64,000 bases of DNA, from contig MU619263.1 of NCBI GenBank assembly GCA_025201805.1, positions 150,297-214,296 on the forward strand, given 5' to 3'. The notes beneath the pieces were generated by a model, which was given only the letters and a program-made list of their open reading frames with translations, was not told the origin of the DNA and searched no databases. A program made the translations under genes and the position numbers. Shown piece by piece: positions 61,541-64,000 of this stretch; positions within the stretch are counted from its first letter, which is position 1, and each line of letters opens with the position of its first letter. This DNA comes from Parasitella parasitica. Taxonomy: Eukaryota > Mucoromycota > Mucoromycetes > Mucorales > Mucoraceae.

Positions 61541-61909
61541 TCATTTTATATTTTAGCTGTTGACGAGTTGAATATGGTTTAAACATGTATAATGTACAAA
61601 TAAAAAAATAAAAAAAAAGATAATACTAGAGTGGAGAGAGGACATGCCTCTACGATTGTTGAGATGCTGTAAAAAAAAAAGACTCTATACGTATATAAAA
61701 AGGTAAATAGGGTGCATAAAAAAAGCAATGGTATTTGGGGTTGTTTGAATATGGGATCGAAAATAAATTCAGGCCTACATGAAAAAAAAAAATTAAATAA
61801 AAAAAAGGAGTAAAGAAAAAGGGTATCGAGAAAAAAAAAAAAAGGGAAAAAAAAAAAAAAAAAAAAAAAAAATAGGAAAAAAGAAAGGGTTTCGTTTTTG
61901 CAAAACAGA
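61034..61909. other. Convergent intergenic region of extreme low complexity
   Basis: Contains a TTTACA hexamer array (about 61095-61160), long A runs (61225-61248, 61846-61872) and a T run (61350-61373). No gene is supported; short frames here are homopolymer artefacts. Confidence 0.75.
61095..61160. repeat. TTTACA microsatellite
   Basis: About ten imperfect copies of the hexamer TTTACA in the 3' region of the orphan gene. Confidence 0.85.
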
Positions 61910-63509
61910 TCAACGCCATTGATAGAATTGATCTAATAAAGAAACTGTTAGCGATGCATATTATAGAAAGTAAATAAATAAATCTTGCTTACTGTCAGTA
62001 GTAGGATCTTGGCTTTGCATAATTGAATGGATTATATCATAATTTGTCGTTGAGCTTGCGGATGAAACAGATGAAGAGGAAATCGGCGTGTTTAAATGCA
62101 CGCTACTGCTGCCAATGCTGGGTGTAGTCAAAGCTGGGATTGTGCTGACAATATTTTCAAAGTTATCAAATGTATTGAAGAATATTTGTTCGCTGCCAAA
62201 TGGTGAATGAATCATGTTGTATTGATTTGGTGCGGAAGCTGTTACTGCTGTTGTTGTCGTTGTTGTTGCAACTGTAGGCGCGGCTGCTGCTGCATTATTA
62301 TTAAGGTCAAATGATGTAATCTGATCATTTAATGTAAGACTATTATGTCTAGAAACAACATGAGAGACATGCTGCTGATGCTGCATATTAGCAGTGGTGG
62401 GTTGATGGCTATTAAATCGGGGTCTTTGTGATGATACAATTCTTTGCTGTGATGGTTGATATATGGGAATTGTTTGGTGATCTGCATGTGCAGCTGCATT
62501 TCGATCTGCCGTCTGTTGATAATAGGCAGGAGAAGGCATTAATTGCTGCTGCTGCTGTTGTTGTTGCTGCTGTTGTTGCTGCTGTTTCTGTTGCTGTTTC
62601 TGTTGCTGTTCTTGTTGCTGATATGTTTCAACTGTAGTATTCCCTTTTCTCCTTTTATTGTTGGATATCTTTGGAGGAGAGAGTGGTAGCTGTTGAATCT
62701 CGGAAGCTATTGATGAAGGAGGTGATGGAGACTGAGTCTTTCTGATGCTAGCTGATGTGCTTGGTTCAGGTGTCACGATGTCTTTTGACCGTTTTCGTTT
62801 TTTCGGTGTGTTCATAAATTCAGTTGTAGATTGCCTTGATTGTGCTTTAAGGTTGCTGGACCTTTTCTTTGAGGACAATTTGACCATGACGGAAGGTGAT
62901 TTTCTGAGATCAGCAGCGTCTTGATCTATCCTTTTCTTTATTCGCCTCCTTGAAAGGCTAGCTTGTCTCATTAATTGTTCGTTTTCTTTGCGTAATGCAT
63001 GAATTTGACCTTGAAAATCGCTTTCTCTTTCACTTGCATTAGAGACTATTTTTTAATTATATGTCAGATTTATATTCAGCGAAAAAGCCAAAAAAAAAGA
63101 CATACCAAATTCAAGTGATTTGGCTACAATCATGCTTTTACTAGGACGACGGATTTGCTGCAAGGCAGGTAATACGTGAGCTAATTCTTGAAACTTTGTG
63201 TTTAAGCCTTCTCGTCTTTGCCTTTCTAATGCATTGTGCGCGGTTCGTTTCTCGATATACGCAATGTCATCACTAAACATTGTGTTGGTATCTTGTCATT
63301 TACACAAACAACTCAAATTACCTTTCATTCATTTGGGCGACGTTTGATGAAAACGAGATGCCAAGTGGGTAATTGGAAGAAGAAGATACTAAGGTGGATG
63401 TTGTTGCTGGCATGTTCAGTTGTCTACTGCTGTCATTTAATGTGGGAGAAGTTGCTGCTGTTGTACTTTGTGTTGATTTCTTTTTATCGCTATTTTGTTT
63501 CACTGACAT
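61910..63509 (-). CDS. bHLH transcription factor with polyglutamine tracts
   Basis: Exons 63509-63322, 63272-63106, 63045-61993 and 61944-61910 give 480 residues. The bHLH domain lies at about residues 70-120: KRTAHNALERQRREGLN (basic region with the H-x-x-x-E-R-x-R-R E-box contacts), helix 1 KFQELAHVLPAL, a short loop, and helix 2 KSMIVAKSLEFV, continuing into a zipper-like segment (ALRKENEQLMRQAS). The rest is low complexity: basic and Ser-rich, a polyglutamine run of about 15 with interspersed Lys (encoded near 62542-62616), poly-Ala and poly-Thr. The H-E-R pattern predicts binding to CACGTG-type E-boxes. The last exon (35 nt, LLDQFYQWR) is inferred; without it the frame ends at 61961. Confidence 0.85.
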
Positions 63510-64000
63510 GAAATGATTAAAAGAGGATAGAAATAATAATAGAAAAAAAAAAAAGAGATTTTTTTCGTTCTATTTATAAGAAAGTGTGGAGTAGTGGAAA
63601 AAGAAGCAGGGAATTGCAAAAGGCTAATTTTTCCCTTAATTTATATTTTTTTTTCATACACAAAACAGAGTATATTTACATATGTATACATAATGTGCCA
63701 TTCACCAACCAGACAGCAGCAGTGAGTAAAAGCAGAGCCTTGTCCTTTCAATGTTGAATCGATCGCAAAGAGGCTATGGCCCTAATCACGTAAATCACCA
63801 TCAAATTGGGAAGGCATACTGCCTTTTCGTCACAATGAACTACTTGATTAAGCAACTTTAATCTCTTTTGGACTTACACAGTAGATCTCCAGATCGTGAT
63901 TCCATACGGAACTGCTCGATTTTCAGTTCTTGTTTGCCGTGTGCTTGTGGATTTAGCCTTTCGCAAATATACTCTGATCCTCCTCTCTTTTCCCTCTTCT
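63510..64000. other. Region upstream of the bHLH gene
   Basis: Likely holds the bHLH promoter. T- and A-runs at 63541-63567. No gene seen before the window ends. Confidence 0.5.

Noticed and set aside
61650-61919. Phe-rich 89-codon minus frame
   Set aside because: Made by A/T homopolymers; only its start overlaps the inferred last bHLH exon, in another frame.

Overview
The window is eukaryotic and reads as an early-diverging filamentous fungus of the Mucoromycota, most likely a member of the Mucorales; I cannot name the genus. The evidence is dense genes with many short GT-AG introns (mostly 50-130 nt), AT-rich intergenic DNA full of homopolymers, a complete set of fungal genes (FKS1 glucan synthase, Yap1-type bZIP, vacuolar amino-acid transporter, one-copy 375-aa actin), polyglutamine-rich transcription factors, and DIRS-like and Helitron remnants. 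Exon structures were rebuilt by hand; junctions were accepted only where donor, acceptor, reading phase and family sequence agreed. No tRNA, rRNA or CRISPR array was seen.

Layout. 1-4813: the 3' part of a beta-1,3-glucan synthase gene cut by the window edge. 5107-6760: a ten-finger C2H2 protein. 6962-8791: an RMD1/RMND1-family (DUF155) membrane protein. 9658-10334: ARL2 GTPase. 10601-14332: a decayed Helitron on the minus strand, split by a roughly 1.9 kb insertion bounded by a perfect 21-nt inverted repeat and holding a deleted DIRS-type element, a spliced serine-recombinase-like ORF and a degenerate 22-nt repeat array. 15936-20459: vacuolar amino-acid transporter, coiled-coil protein and PXR1. 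20852-28123: Yap1-like bZIP, a globin with a long internal insert, and a derlin, all on minus. 28763-34201: SigF-like NTF2-domain protein, a small secreted protein, a class I sirtuin and a TMEM33/Pom33 protein, with a 47-nt assembly gap at 30301. 34726-37675: M1 aminopeptidase. 37676-43200: a 5.5 kb gene-poor stretch with one possible solo LTR. 43201-45181: a small lysine-rich protein and actin. 47175-49407: an unknown protein, a four-finger C2H2 protein and the SWR1 subunit VPS71/ZNHIT1. 49530-54169: MPH1/FANCM helicase. 54741-56739: ERO1. 57625-59663: a HemW/RSAD1-like radical SAM protein in 12 exons including 11-nt and 20-nt microexons and one GC-AG intron. 60183-61033: orphan protein. 61910-63509: polyQ bHLH factor.

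The genes are mostly unrelated housekeeping functions, as expected for a fungal chromosome arm. Some share themes: ERO1 and the derlin both serve ER protein folding and disposal; VPS71, MPH1 and the sirtuin act on chromatin or DNA repair; the bZIP and globin are both candidates for oxidative or gas stress responses. The most unusual part is the nested mobile-element region at 10.6-14.3 kb.
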